Assembly: GCA_036365455.1 (NCBI GenBank)
Contig: JAWQUS010000025.1
Location: forward strand, 26,696,001-26,760,000
Origin: Macrosoma leucophasiata
Lineage: Eukaryota; Arthropoda; Insecta; Lepidoptera; Hedylidae
Direction of reading: 5' to 3'
DNA: 64,000 bases
In this document: piece by piece, positions 47,611 through 59,300 of the stretch
How the letters are laid out: the number at the start of each line of letters is the position of its first letter
Numbering within the stretch: position 1 is the stretch's first letter
Translations under genes and position numbers: made by a program
Notes under the pieces: model-generated
Database searches by the model: none
Seen by the model: the letters and a program-made list of their open reading frames with translations, nothing else
Told to the model about the DNA's origin: nothing

Positions 47611-47759
47611 ATTTTAAAGAAAAATGGAAAGAAAAATTTGACTTCAGGCGAGACTCGAACTCGAAAGAACTTCGAAGAGCGGCTGGACTAGATTCCCAGT
47701 AGGCCGCGAGTTCGAGTCTCGCCTGAAGTCAATTTTTTCTATCCATTTTTCTTTAAAAT
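47611..47759 (+). repeat. tRNA-like-core fold-back element, complete copy
   Basis: Inner arms 47638-47663 and 47707-47732 are a perfect 26-bp inverted repeat containing the B-box-like GAGTTCGAGTCTC and GACTTC/GAAGTC. The arms extend outward to about 53 bp with mismatches (TTTTAAAGAAAAATGGA). The core has GAAGAGCGGCTGGACTAGAT. The flank matches the 29352 copy in inverted orientation. Confidence 0.7.
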
Positions 47760-48022
47760 AAAAAATAAGTTAATGGTTTACTTGAAGTAGAGTTCTAGTG
47801 TAGGAGCTCGAGGGCGTGGGCACCACCGCATTGCTCTATCTAACTGCACTATCATGAGCCGGTGGTTATCTATGGCCCCGTAATAAAAATATCACAGAGA
47901 CAGGTCTCCGGGATGGAAATGCATCTGAATTTTCCCCTTTGGTTTTTTTGTAGATGTCTATAGGCTACAGTCATCATTTATTATCCGTGTGAGCTGCATG
48001 CTTGTATGCCCTCTCCGTTATT

Positions 48023-48496
48023 ATAAAAAAAAGAAATCACACATAAATAACAAACATTTAATAACAGAATTAGGTATAACGTTACAATAGTATAATTAAC
48101 TAATAAATAGTGAAAATGGTCATTTTTGTTCACAATTCTCTCAGTTAAACAATTAAAATTTAATTCATTTCTGAATTGAATACACATTAATATACTCGTA
48201 CATCTGTCGCTACATAGAGCCCAGTAGAACAATGAATTTAGTTTTTCTTTAAATAATTTATAATTATTTTCATGTACAATTGTATAGACAAGGACATTAG
48301 AAGTGCGGAATTAAAAAAAAAAGTTTCTTAAAACGATTGTCTAAAATAATCTTTGAAAAGATATTCTATTTGTTTCACTTATTCAGTTGCTACAGAAGCG
48401 TCATCATTACTTGATACGTTTCGTCCTATAAATTATTCTTTTTTACTTCTTTGCCATAATCTGTACCATAAAAGTACTAGTTACATGTCAGATATG
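48023..48496. other. AT-rich spacer
   Basis: No gene, clear repeat or RNA was recognised. Confidence 0.4.
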
Positions 48497-48801
48497 TAAG
48501 GCGGCCAACTGTCCCAGATTCTGCGGGACCGTCCCGTACTGCTGGATGTAATCCCGCTTTGCAAGAATTCATAAAATAGTCCCGCATAACGTTGGATGTG
48601 TCCCGCATGTTCCCCATTCGGTGCATTGACGTACCACGTATTTTAGAAATATGTAAATGACTTCAGTACTTATAAAGATTTGTGTTTTATATTATTTTGG
48701 TTAGTGCATTTATACTGACATAAGTTCATACTTCGCATTCACCATAGCCTATCTATCTACAAAAAGTCCCGCATGCTATTTTCAGTAAGTTGGCCGCCTT
48801 A
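48497..48801. mobile_element. hAT-like MITE, 305 bp
   Basis: The ends TAAGGCGGCCAACT and AGTTGGCCGCCTTA are perfect 14-bp inverted repeats. Target-site copies CAGATATG (48489-48496) and CGGATATG (48802-48809) differ at one base. The interior repeats GTCCCGCAT-like motifs. Confidence 0.8.
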
Positions 48802-50000
48802 CGGATATGAACAAGACTGTTTGTAAAGTTTAGGCAAGTAAGGCTTTTTAAATAATGTAAATTAACAAAAAATACATTTGCCGCAGTATTCACACAATAA
48901 GTTTAGGTATCTAATTTACATAAATAGTTAGGAGGAATTATTAATTTAATAAAACAATATTTTGTAATGTTGTATTTTAAGCAGATCAGACAAGAACAAT
49001 TAATACCACTTAATAAGAATTTAGCAAATCGATGTCGCTTAGGGACATTTCCAACACCGGTGTTGTTACCAAGTCCAACGAAGGACCATCTTAACTTCAG
49101 TTTTGGAGAACCCTTTAAAATAAATAGAGCTGGTTTTGGAGGCTTGTGGCAACATAGGAGCTTTAAAATTACTTTACAAAATAAAATGATCAATATTTTT
49201 CAATGATCAGAAAATAAATTTTAGGGTTAACAAACAGCTTTCAGAGTTTAATTCGCTGAATAAAATCGCCGGAAGCCGTCTAGCCTAAATCCGGCCCTGA
49301 TTATAAAAAAAATACTTCGGCGACTTGCCTTGCCTATTCTTTAGTTAGTTCTGTATTCTTTTAGCCTCTTAACAAGCATATATATAGAATAATTAATATA
49401 AAATATAGAGTCAACATTAACTAAAATAATGTTAAATTACTATACAAATCTTATTTGATATTTTGGATACAAAACTGTACACTATAATATAAATTTTACC
49501 TACCCTACTGGTCGATGTGGCAGTTATATACTTAACCTATGGATATGTACAGAAATATTCTTAGTTAGGTATTACTTTTTCGTTGAAAGCGAATTGATAA
49601 CATAATATTTTACAAAAGATGGTGTTTTATAATCCTGATTAAGTGTCTAAAGTCTGTATAGGTTTCAAAAATAAAACTTACTAAAGTAGGTACTTGTATT
49701 TCATCAGAAATTACACCGCGAAAATTCATATGAAGATACAAAATGAAAAGATGGAGCGCCGCAACGAAAAACATCAGTAGATATTGTTTGTTTTCTAGTT
49801 CTAGTGTACTCGACTGAGCAAATATATTTGACAATTTGTGTGTAAAGTATGAGGAGTGAGCCACAAAAAAATATGGTAATCATGCATACATACATATTTA
49901 GGTACTGTGCTAATTTCTATAAGCATTTTAAGGTACAGTATCTAAATATGTATGTATGCATGATTACCATATTTTTTAAGTAAGTAAAGTTGGATGGCCT
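48802..50000. other. AT-rich spacer with long hairpin
   Basis: Arms 49865-49908 and 49935-49977 form a nearly perfect ~43-bp inverted repeat with a 26-base loop (ATGGTAATCATGCATACATA). No gene was recognised. Confidence 0.5.
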
Positions 50001-50029
50001 CTCATTTAATCTGTGGACAGTGGGCTCGT

Positions 50030-50100
50030 CCCGCATGTTCGCGTGTCCCGCGTGTCCTGCGTGTCCCGCGTGTCCCGCGTGTCCCGCGTGGCCGGTCTGC
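50030..50100 (+). repeat. 9-bp minisatellite (CGTGTCCCG)n
   Basis: Six to seven imperfect copies lie just 3' of the last cadherin exon (minus-strand gene), probably in or beyond its 3' UTR. The open frame across it is not credible coding. Confidence 0.75.
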
Positions 50101-50271
50101 GGGGAGTTCCCGTGTCCCGTGGGTCAGAAGCGGTCGGTTAATTCGCTAGTGTTCGTCCCGCGGTGCGGTATGTGCGGTGGTCAGCCGGAGAAGTTTGCAG
50201 TGAAATCCCGCGTGTCACGGTGCGGGATGCGGGATGCGGACGTGCGGGATGCGGTGCGGCGGCGGTGGCGG

Positions 50272-50343
50272 TCAGAAGTAGACGGTGAGGTTCATGTGGT
50301 CGCCGACGGCGGGGTTGGTCGCCTCCGCCACGCTCTCCCCGCC
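50272..50343 (-). CDS. Cadherin last exon
   Basis: The acceptor GTGTGCAG precedes GGC GGG GAG AGC; TGA is at 50274-50272. It encodes GGESVAEATNPAVGDHMNLT then VYF. Its phase matches the previous exon. Confidence 0.8.
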   Translation of the reverse strand, partial: GGESVAEATNPAVGDHMNLTVYF

Positions 50344-53300
50344 CTGCACACAGCCAGCCTTTAGTGGTCTACCTCAGCGGTGCCCCGTTTGAATACTGCG
50401 TTATCAGTTTAAGGTTCGGTCGCACCAAACTATTTGTTAAAGTTATTGTAAAATTTTATATCCTTCTCTAACGTTAACAAATTTGTTTTAGTTAGAGAAG
50501 GATGTAAAATGTTACATTTGATTAACAATAACTTTGACAAATATTTTGGCGCAACTGAACCTAAGTGTTTCAGTAATTCATTCGCCCCTAAATGGTAGTG
50601 TTCTAAATGGTAGTGTGTGTATGGTGTGTCGTGGGAGAATATGTAATAATACTACGTATAGAATGGACACTTCGACCTCCGACGTCCCGCCTGATTTCCC
50701 CTCTCGCAGCCCACAACCCTCGGGTCCCGGTCCTCGGTCCGGCAGCCTCGTGCACCTACTGAAGTTGCGCGCGGGCAACTATGTGTGTGCGTGATAAAAC
50801 AACTTAACTGACTAATTTCTGTGCAGAAGGTAACCAGAATAAGCGTTTGATAAAATTCCATATTTTTGGGTGTGCCTTTGTTTCCGGCACCGACATTATT
50901 TACTGGTGGTGTGGTGTGGTGTGGAGTGGTGTGGTGTGGTGTGGTGTGGTGTGGTGTGGTGTGGTGTGGTGTGGTGTGGTGTGGTGTGGTGTGGTGTAGT
51001 GTGGTGTGGTGTGGTGTGGTGTGGTGTAGTGTGGTGTGGTGTGGTGTGGTGTGGTGTGGTGTGGTGTGGTGTGGTGTGGTGTAGTGTGGTGTGGTGTGGT
51101 GTGGTGTGGTGTGGTGTGGTGTGGTGAGGTCAGAGGTAAGTGCGACAGGTGTGCGTGGTGTGTGCGGAGTGTGCGCGGCGCATCTGCGTGTGGTGTGGTG
51201 TGGTGTGGTGTGGTGTGGTGTGGTGTGGTGTGGTGTGGTGTGGTGTGGTGTGGTGTGGTGTGGTGTGGTGTGGTGTGGTGTGGTGTGGTGTGGTGTGGTG
51301 TGGTGTGGTGTGGTGTGGTGTGGTGTGGTGTGGTGTGGTGTAGTGTGGTGTGGTGTGGTGTGGTGTGGTGTGGTGTGGTGTGGTGTAGTGTGGTGTGGTG
51401 TGGTGTGGTGTGGTGTGGTGTGGTGTGGTGTGGTGAGGTGAGGTCAGAGGTAAGTGCGACAGGTGTGCGTGGTGTGTGCGGAGTGTGCGCGGCGCATCTG
51501 CGTGTGGTGTGGTGTGGTGTGGTGAGGTCAGAGATAAGTGCGGCAGGTGTGCGTGGTGTGTGCGGAGTGTGCGCGGCGCATCTGCGTGTGGTGTGGTGTG
51601 GTGTGGTGAGGTCAGAGATAAGTGCGGCAGGTGTGCGTGGTGTGTGCGGAGTGTGCGCGGCGCATCTGCGTGTGGTGCGGTGTGGTGTGGTGAGGTCAGA
51701 GATAAGTGCAGCAGGTGTGCGTGGTGTGTGCGGAGTGTGCGCGGCGCATCTGCGTGTGGTGTGGTGTGGTGTGGTGAGGTCAGAGATAAGTGCGGCAGGT
51801 GTGCGTGGTGTGTGCGGAGTGTGCGCGGCGCATCTGCGTGTGGTGTGGTGTGGTGTGGTGAGGTCAGAGGTAAGTGCGGCAGGTGTGCGTGGTGTGTGCG
51901 GAGTGTGCGCGGCGCATCTGCGTGTGGTGTGGTGTGGTGTGGTGAGGTCAGAGGTAAGTGCGGCAGGTGTGCGTGGTGTGTGCGGAGTGTGCGCGGCGCA
52001 TCTGCGTGTGGTGTGGTGTGGTGTGGTGAGGTCAGAGATAAGTGCGGCAGGTGTGCGTGGTGTGTGCGGAGTGTGCGCGGCGCATCTGCGTGTGGTGTGG
52101 TGTGGTGTGGTGAGGTCAGAGGTAAGTGCGGCAGGTGTGCGTGGTGTGTGCGGAGTGTGCGCGGCGCACCTGCGTGTGGTGTGGTGAGGTCAGAGGTAAG
52201 TGCGGCAGGTGTGCGTGGTGTGTGCGGAGTGTGCGCGGCGCACCTGCGTGTGGTGTGGTGTGGTGTGGTGAGGTCAGAGGTAAGTGCGACAGGTGTGCGT
52301 GGTGTGTGCGGAGTGTGCGCGGCGCACCTGCGTGTGGTGTGGTGTGGTGTGGTGAGGTCAGAGGTAAGTGCGACAGGTGTGCGTGGTGTGTGCGGAGTGT
52401 GCGCGGCGCACCTGCGTGTGGTGTGGTGTGGTGTGGTGAGGTCAGAGGTAAGTGCGACAGGTGTTCGTGGTGTGTGCGGAGTGTGCGCGGCGCACCTGCG
52501 TGTGGTGTGGTGTGGTGTGGTGAGGTCAGAGGTAAGTGCGACAGGTGTTCGTGGTGTGTGCGGAGTGTGCGCGGCGCACCTGCGTGTGGTGTGGTGTGGT
52601 GTGGTGAGGTCAGAGGTAAGTGCGACAGGTGTTCGTGGTGTGTGCGGAGTGTGCGCGGCGCACCTGCGTGTGGTGTGGTGTGGTGTGGTGAGGTCAGAGG
52701 TAAGTGCGACAGGTGTTCGTGGTGTGTGCGGAGTGTGCGCGGCGCACCTGCGTGTGGTGTGGTGTGGTGTGGTGAGGTCAGAGGTAAGTGCGACAGGTGT
52801 TCGTGGTGTGTGCGGAGTGTGCGCGGCGCACCTGCGTGTGGTGTGGTGTGGTGTGGTGAGGTCAGAGGTAAGTGCGACAGGTGTTCGTGGTGTGTGCGGA
52901 GTGTGCGCGGCGCACCTGCGTGTGGTGTGGTGTGGTGTGGTGAGGTCAGAGGTAAGTGCGACAGGTGTTCGTGGTGTGTGCGGAGTGTGCGCGGCGCACC
53001 TGCGTGTGGTGCGCGGCGTCGTCCCAGCTGAGCTTCTTGACGCGCGCCGGGATCGTGGCGCTCGGCCACGCCACCCCCGACCGCCCCACGCCGCTACACA
53101 TACACTCACATTAAAAAATATATATAAATCACCGACGTATCCGTCTCAGAACAAAAAATGTAAAGTGAATAACGCTAGATATAGATATACACTAAATATT
53201 GCGATTTCGATGACGTGGGACAATATAACCCTCGAACTTCGATACCGCTTTCGGCAGTCACGGCTGAAATTACCGCGCTTAAAAGTAAGAGAGCTCCCAA

Positions 53301-56300
53301 ATCTAATCGAATAACGGCCGAAATCATACAACTAATGGATCTACGGGAGCAAACACAATACACAAAATATATGAGTGAGTGAGTGTCTGACGTAAATAGC
53401 CTCGAAACTGGGCAAAATTATCCTGCCGCCGCACAAAAAGGCCCACTTCTAAATGAAACGATTGCAGAACTTATATCACACGTCAACAAAGTGCTCCTGC
53501 ATTTAATTAAAAACTGTAAAACAGCTCCTTTGTGTACTGAAAAACCACAAGAGCAAGCCGGCTACGTCAAGGAAAAAATAAACTCAGAAACAAAATTCTA
53601 AATATTCAGCAACTGACAGAAATGTCCCACGAATTAGAATTCAACCCTCCTGTCGTTTTGTGTTTTATTGACTACAGTAAAGCCTTCGACTGCGTGAACT
53701 GGTCAGTTCTGTGGAAATTCATAAAGAACTTGTAGTACCTACCTACTTTATCTAGTATTACTGATTCAGGCGCTATATCAGCACAATCAAAATACTGTGA
53801 AAGTCGATAGGGCAACATCAAAACCCTTCAAATTTGAAAAAGATTTGTTAGACAAGGTTGCATTCTCTCACCCGTTCTATTCAACGTTTACCGTGAACGT
53901 GGACAGACAAACTTTTGAAAATTGTTTTTTTTGTTATGTCACTGCAGTTGGCAGCATGATTACTAATCTCCGTTACGCCGATGATAAAACGCTCTTAACG
54001 AAAGTGAATAAATCCAAAATCTCCTTGACATAAGGCATTAAAATCAACTATTTCAAAACTAGAATCATGCTAGTAAATCGCACCAATTCACTTATAATCA
54101 CTGAAACATTACCCGTCGAAATGGTAGAAGATTTCATTTTTCTGGGCACCACCCTCAGCAACATAGGTTCTTGATACAAGAAAATTAAGCGACTTATAGT
54201 TATGGCTGAAAGCGCAATGTCCCAGCTTCAACGAATATGGGAAGACCGCAACATATAACACAGAATAAAAAATAAAGTCCCTGGTCCTAGTTTTTCCATC
54301 TTTCACTACGCCTCGGAAACTTGGACATTAAAAAAAAGATCCGGACGAAATGAGAACCTCCTCCTTTTTTCGATGTCGGTAAAAAAGCAGGCTGTACGAT
54401 TTCTATATATCGCACAATACGTGCAGCTCCCGCGGGGTCCCGCGGGGCCGCCATTCCATCAACTTCATTTTATCGTATTTTTGTAAAACTATTTTGTGTG
54501 CTCCAATAAACCAACTACAAGAAACAAGTATTTCAAATTCCTTTATCTCACTTAACAATTAAAGAGTAGGGGTACGCACCCTACACAGGCCGATCGCGTT
54601 CGTATCGATGCTTAGTGTTGGCAAAAAATGCTTCCATTTTTTATTTCGTATTAACAAATCTATCATACGTAAACTGAAGATCAAAACCTGGTTTTCTAGC
54701 ACCTTTCTACGACCTGTTTTGGAGTTCTTTGAAGACATTGTCCACAAAGATGGACGCAACCTCGAGCAGCTGACGATTGCTGACGATTACTGGCGAGGTC
54801 GATGGCGACCGTGAGGTTGCAGCCCTAACGTTGTGCAAAGGTGGTTTGACCAAATTCGTGCTACGCTGAACATCAAGCTGCACAATGCTCTCCATGTCGC
54901 TAAGGACAAGCACAAATGATAAATATCATTTTATAAGAATACTTTTTTCACGATTTTAATGACCTCCGTACGGGTCTTTCAGGTTTCTCGAAATACATTT
55001 CGGAACCGTCACCATAAAGCAAACATGACAACAGACCGACATGTGCGTACCTGCGGGAATGCAAGTGGTCGCTCATCAGGGCGGCGGCCGCGGCCTCCGT
55101 GGCCGTCAGTGCCGGTCCCGTGCCCCCCGCGCCCCCCGCGCCCCCCGCCGTGCCGTTGGCGGGGGGCGTGGCGTGAGTGGAGGGGGCGGGGGAGGGCAGC
55201 GTGGGGGGCGCGGGCGCCACTTTGCTCTTGTTGGGGAACCGCTGCGACTGTCTGCTGGCTGAGCCTGGAATGTAACCGTTATGTTATTATCAGATCGATA
55301 TTAGACGCGACCGAAAGGTACGAAACATCCACTACATAGGGCGCCACGTAATATAACACCAAGGAAATACAAATATTGAAAGAAAGAAAGAAAATAATAC
55401 ATGAAACACATGAAACGCACACACGAAGTTTTCAAACGAGTTCCCAGACTACCGTTAGAGATAGACGTTGAAGGAGTTTTGGAAAGCTAAACTCACATCT
55501 AGCGTGAATAACTCGTACTAAAATCCACGAAAGAGTGTCGAAAACGAATTGAAAGACACGGAAGAGCCAACTGGTTTCTTTTACTGATTAGATTTTCACC
55601 ATTGGTCCAATGGTGAAAATCAAATTTGCGGTTGATCCGATTATGTTTACATTTTTTTTTAGGTCTGAAGGTTAAGGAAAGACAAGCAAACGGGCCACCT
55701 GATGGAAAGTGGTCACCGTCACCTATGAACATTAGAATTTGAACCACTACGGGAGTCGCCAACGAGCTGCCGGCCCAAAAACATTGTACGACGGGAAGGC
55801 GCTGAGTTGTAGACTCACATCTGGCGGGCTGCAGCGTGGAGGTGCGCAGGTCCAGGCTGCTGGTGGAGGCCGCCAGGATGCTGCTGGCGCCCGCCGACAC
55901 CGACACCAGCGAGCCGCCCCCCCCGGCCCCCCCAGCCCCACCGGCGAGGGCGGAGGAGGGGGGCTTCACGCCGGGGATGGCGCTGCCCGCTGTGTTTTTT
56001 GCGCGACGACGGCGACTGTAATGTAAGATAAAAGCTTACGATTTGATGATAAACATGAAGAAATATAGTTGAAAAAATATACTTTGAAAATAACATTTTT
56101 ACAGGAGTAATTGGACTTTTTCGTTTCATACAGTACTGGGGGGCGCCGGCCAGCGCGCTGCCCCCCGCCCCCCGCCCCCCTAGAGGACACGTATATACAG
56201 TACTCACGCGCGGTGTAGGTGCAGGTGCAGCAGGAGGGCGGCCAGCAGCAGCGCCAGCAGGGCCAGCGCCGCGGCGAACAGCGCCAGCAGGGGGGCGCCG

Positions 56301-59300
56301 GCCAGCGCGCTGCCCCCCTCGGCCGCCTCCGCCGCCCGCAGCCTCACCACCACCGGCACCGACGTCTGCATATACATTATATCAATTATTAGCTGATTAA
56401 ACCTCTACAGAAACGACAGAGTAAGATCCATCGAATAGGGTATGTTTAATTCATGCCACCTCCATATAAAAATGAGTATAAAACAAAACAATTATAAATC
56501 CGTAGCGTGAGTGCCGTTGTACACACTCAATATGCATCATAATCACCCAATTTTTTTTTTATATATGTTTAATTTATACAAGTGTCTGTTCCGGTGTGGG
56601 GATCGAGCCCGCGACTCTCGGTCTATGGACAGACATCGTCGAACTAACTAGGTCGTCAAAAGTCTCATCTGTTTAAGGCAATAAGGCAGATTGTTTCAAC
56701 AGAAAACATGATAAATGATACTTAAGTGAGCAAAGCGAGCATAAAGTAGCGTGTACAGGTACAGTGAGACAGCGAGACAGCGAGACAGCGAGACAGATAC
56801 GGATGATGAAGTCTAGACGCGGAGGGCGCGGAGGGCGCGGACCTGGCGGGGCGGCGCGCCGGAGTCGACGGCGGTGGCCACGAGGTGCACGAGCGACGAG
56901 TTGAGGCCGCGCAGCGCCTCCGAGCGCAGGAACATCTCGCCCTCCGGACTCACGTAGAACATCCTGCCGGCAACCGCTGCCTTTACTTGGCCGTTTGTAC
57001 TCGTTACGTAGTAGTTGGGGAGCCCGACGGGACTCTAACGCGTCGGATTGAGACTCCATGCACAGTACTGAGTGTCTCCAACGATTCTGAGCTGTTTATA
57101 ATGCCGCACAAAATTCTGACGATTTGGATACCTACGAGAAGCAGCTTTTAAAAATATTGAACGGAAAACCTACGAAAACGGCTGCATATCGACAGCTGAG
57201 ACTTGTTGCAGATACTTAACGTGGTGCAAGGTATCCCTCATATAGAAAAATGAATTAACAAATGGGCATACCTACATGTACCTAAAAATGCCCATTCCTT
57301 AGATGGACGAAGCCCTGCAACGTCCCGAGACGTGTTTGGTGAATTTCCTTTATTCTATTTTATTGCGATTACAAGAATCGCTTATGATAGGTCACAAAAT
57401 GTATACCTAATTACTATTTATTTTACACGTCATATCATCAGTATATCAGTAGAATGTCTCACTTTCTCTTTTACAAACAGATAACAAAGAGTTTAGAAGA
57501 AGAAAAAGAGACATTCCTTCGAAGCAGGCAGTTAAGACAGCTTAAACTTCAAGAGGCTGAAAGACTACAAGATAGCAATCCTTATGTTATATAAAATATG
57601 ATCCTATTATGATATGAATATTGTTGTACTTTACAATAACACATGCGAGTGAACTTTATAAATTAAATAAAAAACGACAGAAAGAAAAATTTGACTTCGA
57701 CTAAGCTTTAGGTAGCTTAGTGGTAAAGCGGCTGGACTGGTTATCCTGAGGTCGCAGGTTCGATTCCTGCCCGAAGTCAAATTTTCTTGCTGTTTTTTCT
57801 TTAATCAATAATGTTTTCAGTTACACCCTAGGAATGTGGGAGTATGTCCGATTAAATGGGATAATAAACAACAATCAGGTAAAAACTTTTGTTTTGAACT
57901 TTGTGAATGAAAGAACGAAAGATGTAAATAAGTAAATATTGAAAAATAAAAACAGTAGGTAGGTACACAATCTGCTATATTGTGGTTTTATCAGCAAATT
58001 ATTTAATGCAACCTCAATTAAATAGGTAATTAAATTGCAATATTATCGATGTTTTGACCTACCATATTTATAATTTACAATCGATCATATCACCTTAAGT
58101 ACTTTATTTGATTATATATTTTATTAAATAATTTATGAGTTGCGACCTTTTTATGTCATGAAGTAGCAAACAAGCATATCTACAGTTCACATCGATGGTA
58201 AGTAGGTAATACTGTTGTCTATACATCTACATGAAACCAGACATTTCAATGTTGCGTTTGCATTCTTAAAAAGTCTTCCGGGTTTATGCGACATGCAACG
58301 CAACCCCAAAAATATCGGACCTTTCCTATCTGTATTAGATAAACCCTTCCAATCTACTGTATCGCGTCTATGAATCTTAAGAGACATTCGTACATACCCA
58401 GCGTCCGCTCCCCGTAGCGTGATCGTGACGGTATCGGACGTATCCCCGTCGTGAACGTCCAGCTTGCCCACGGCCAGCAGCCCGTCATGCCCACTCCCAC
58501 TCCCACTCCCACTCCCACTGCCCGCCCCGTCGCTCCCCCGCCCAGCGCTGGGCTCGTCCACGCGGAACTCGTACTGCGGGTAGCGGAACCGCGGCTCCCA
58601 CTCGTTCACGTTTCCCACCGTTATGTTCACCGTTGCTGTGTCGTTCTGGAATAAACGGTTTATAAATGGCTGGCGTCGGGACGTGACGACCCTAGCGGAA
58701 AACACCCAGCGGATCCAATTTTTCTTCTAGGTACTGGAAGTTAATTCTTACACTAGTGCAGTCAGTCAACCGAACAATAGCGGTCAAACCATTCCAATGG
58801 GGCGGTAGTAGGTGCAACAACGCAAGATGGGCAACGACGTCCTGCGATAAAACTACCGCCACTGCGATCGCCTATCCGCATGCCAAGCGTGGAGATTATG
58901 GAATATAACCCTTAATAGGGTAGGCTTTGGTTCAGCTGTGGACATTTTTCGGCTGTTAAGATGATTATAATGAAACTCCGAGGCCGCGAGGATGACACTG
59001 GAAAACCCCCAGGAAATGGAATGATCCTAAGATTAGCTCCGGGAATAAAATATAATACACGGTTATCTCTGATAGCTTCCAACCCGGGGATCGAACCCAA
59101 GACCCCAGCGTAGCAGTAGCTGCTACTAAACGAAAGGATAAGAAAAATCAAAGACGTAAACGATGACAAAAGCTATTCAGTAAGCGATCCAGATGAAGGA
59201 ATCAGAATGAAACCTATCGGTCAAAAAAGATAGAAACAAAAGCTACCTACTATCGATGAGCTTCGGTTCACATGCATTTTTTTTGTCAAAATGAGGTTAT

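Noticed and set aside
51130..53314. Open frames of 300-660 codons on both strands
   Set aside because: They come from an 84-bp (28-codon) tandem repeat without stops; the composition is pure repeat and several frames are open at once. Only the 94-base cadherin exon at 53000-53093 is real.
29352..57805. Functional tRNA genes at 29352, 47640 or 57685
   Set aside because: The acceptor stems do not pair in place, anticodon arms are irregular, and the copies share transposon-like inverted flanks.
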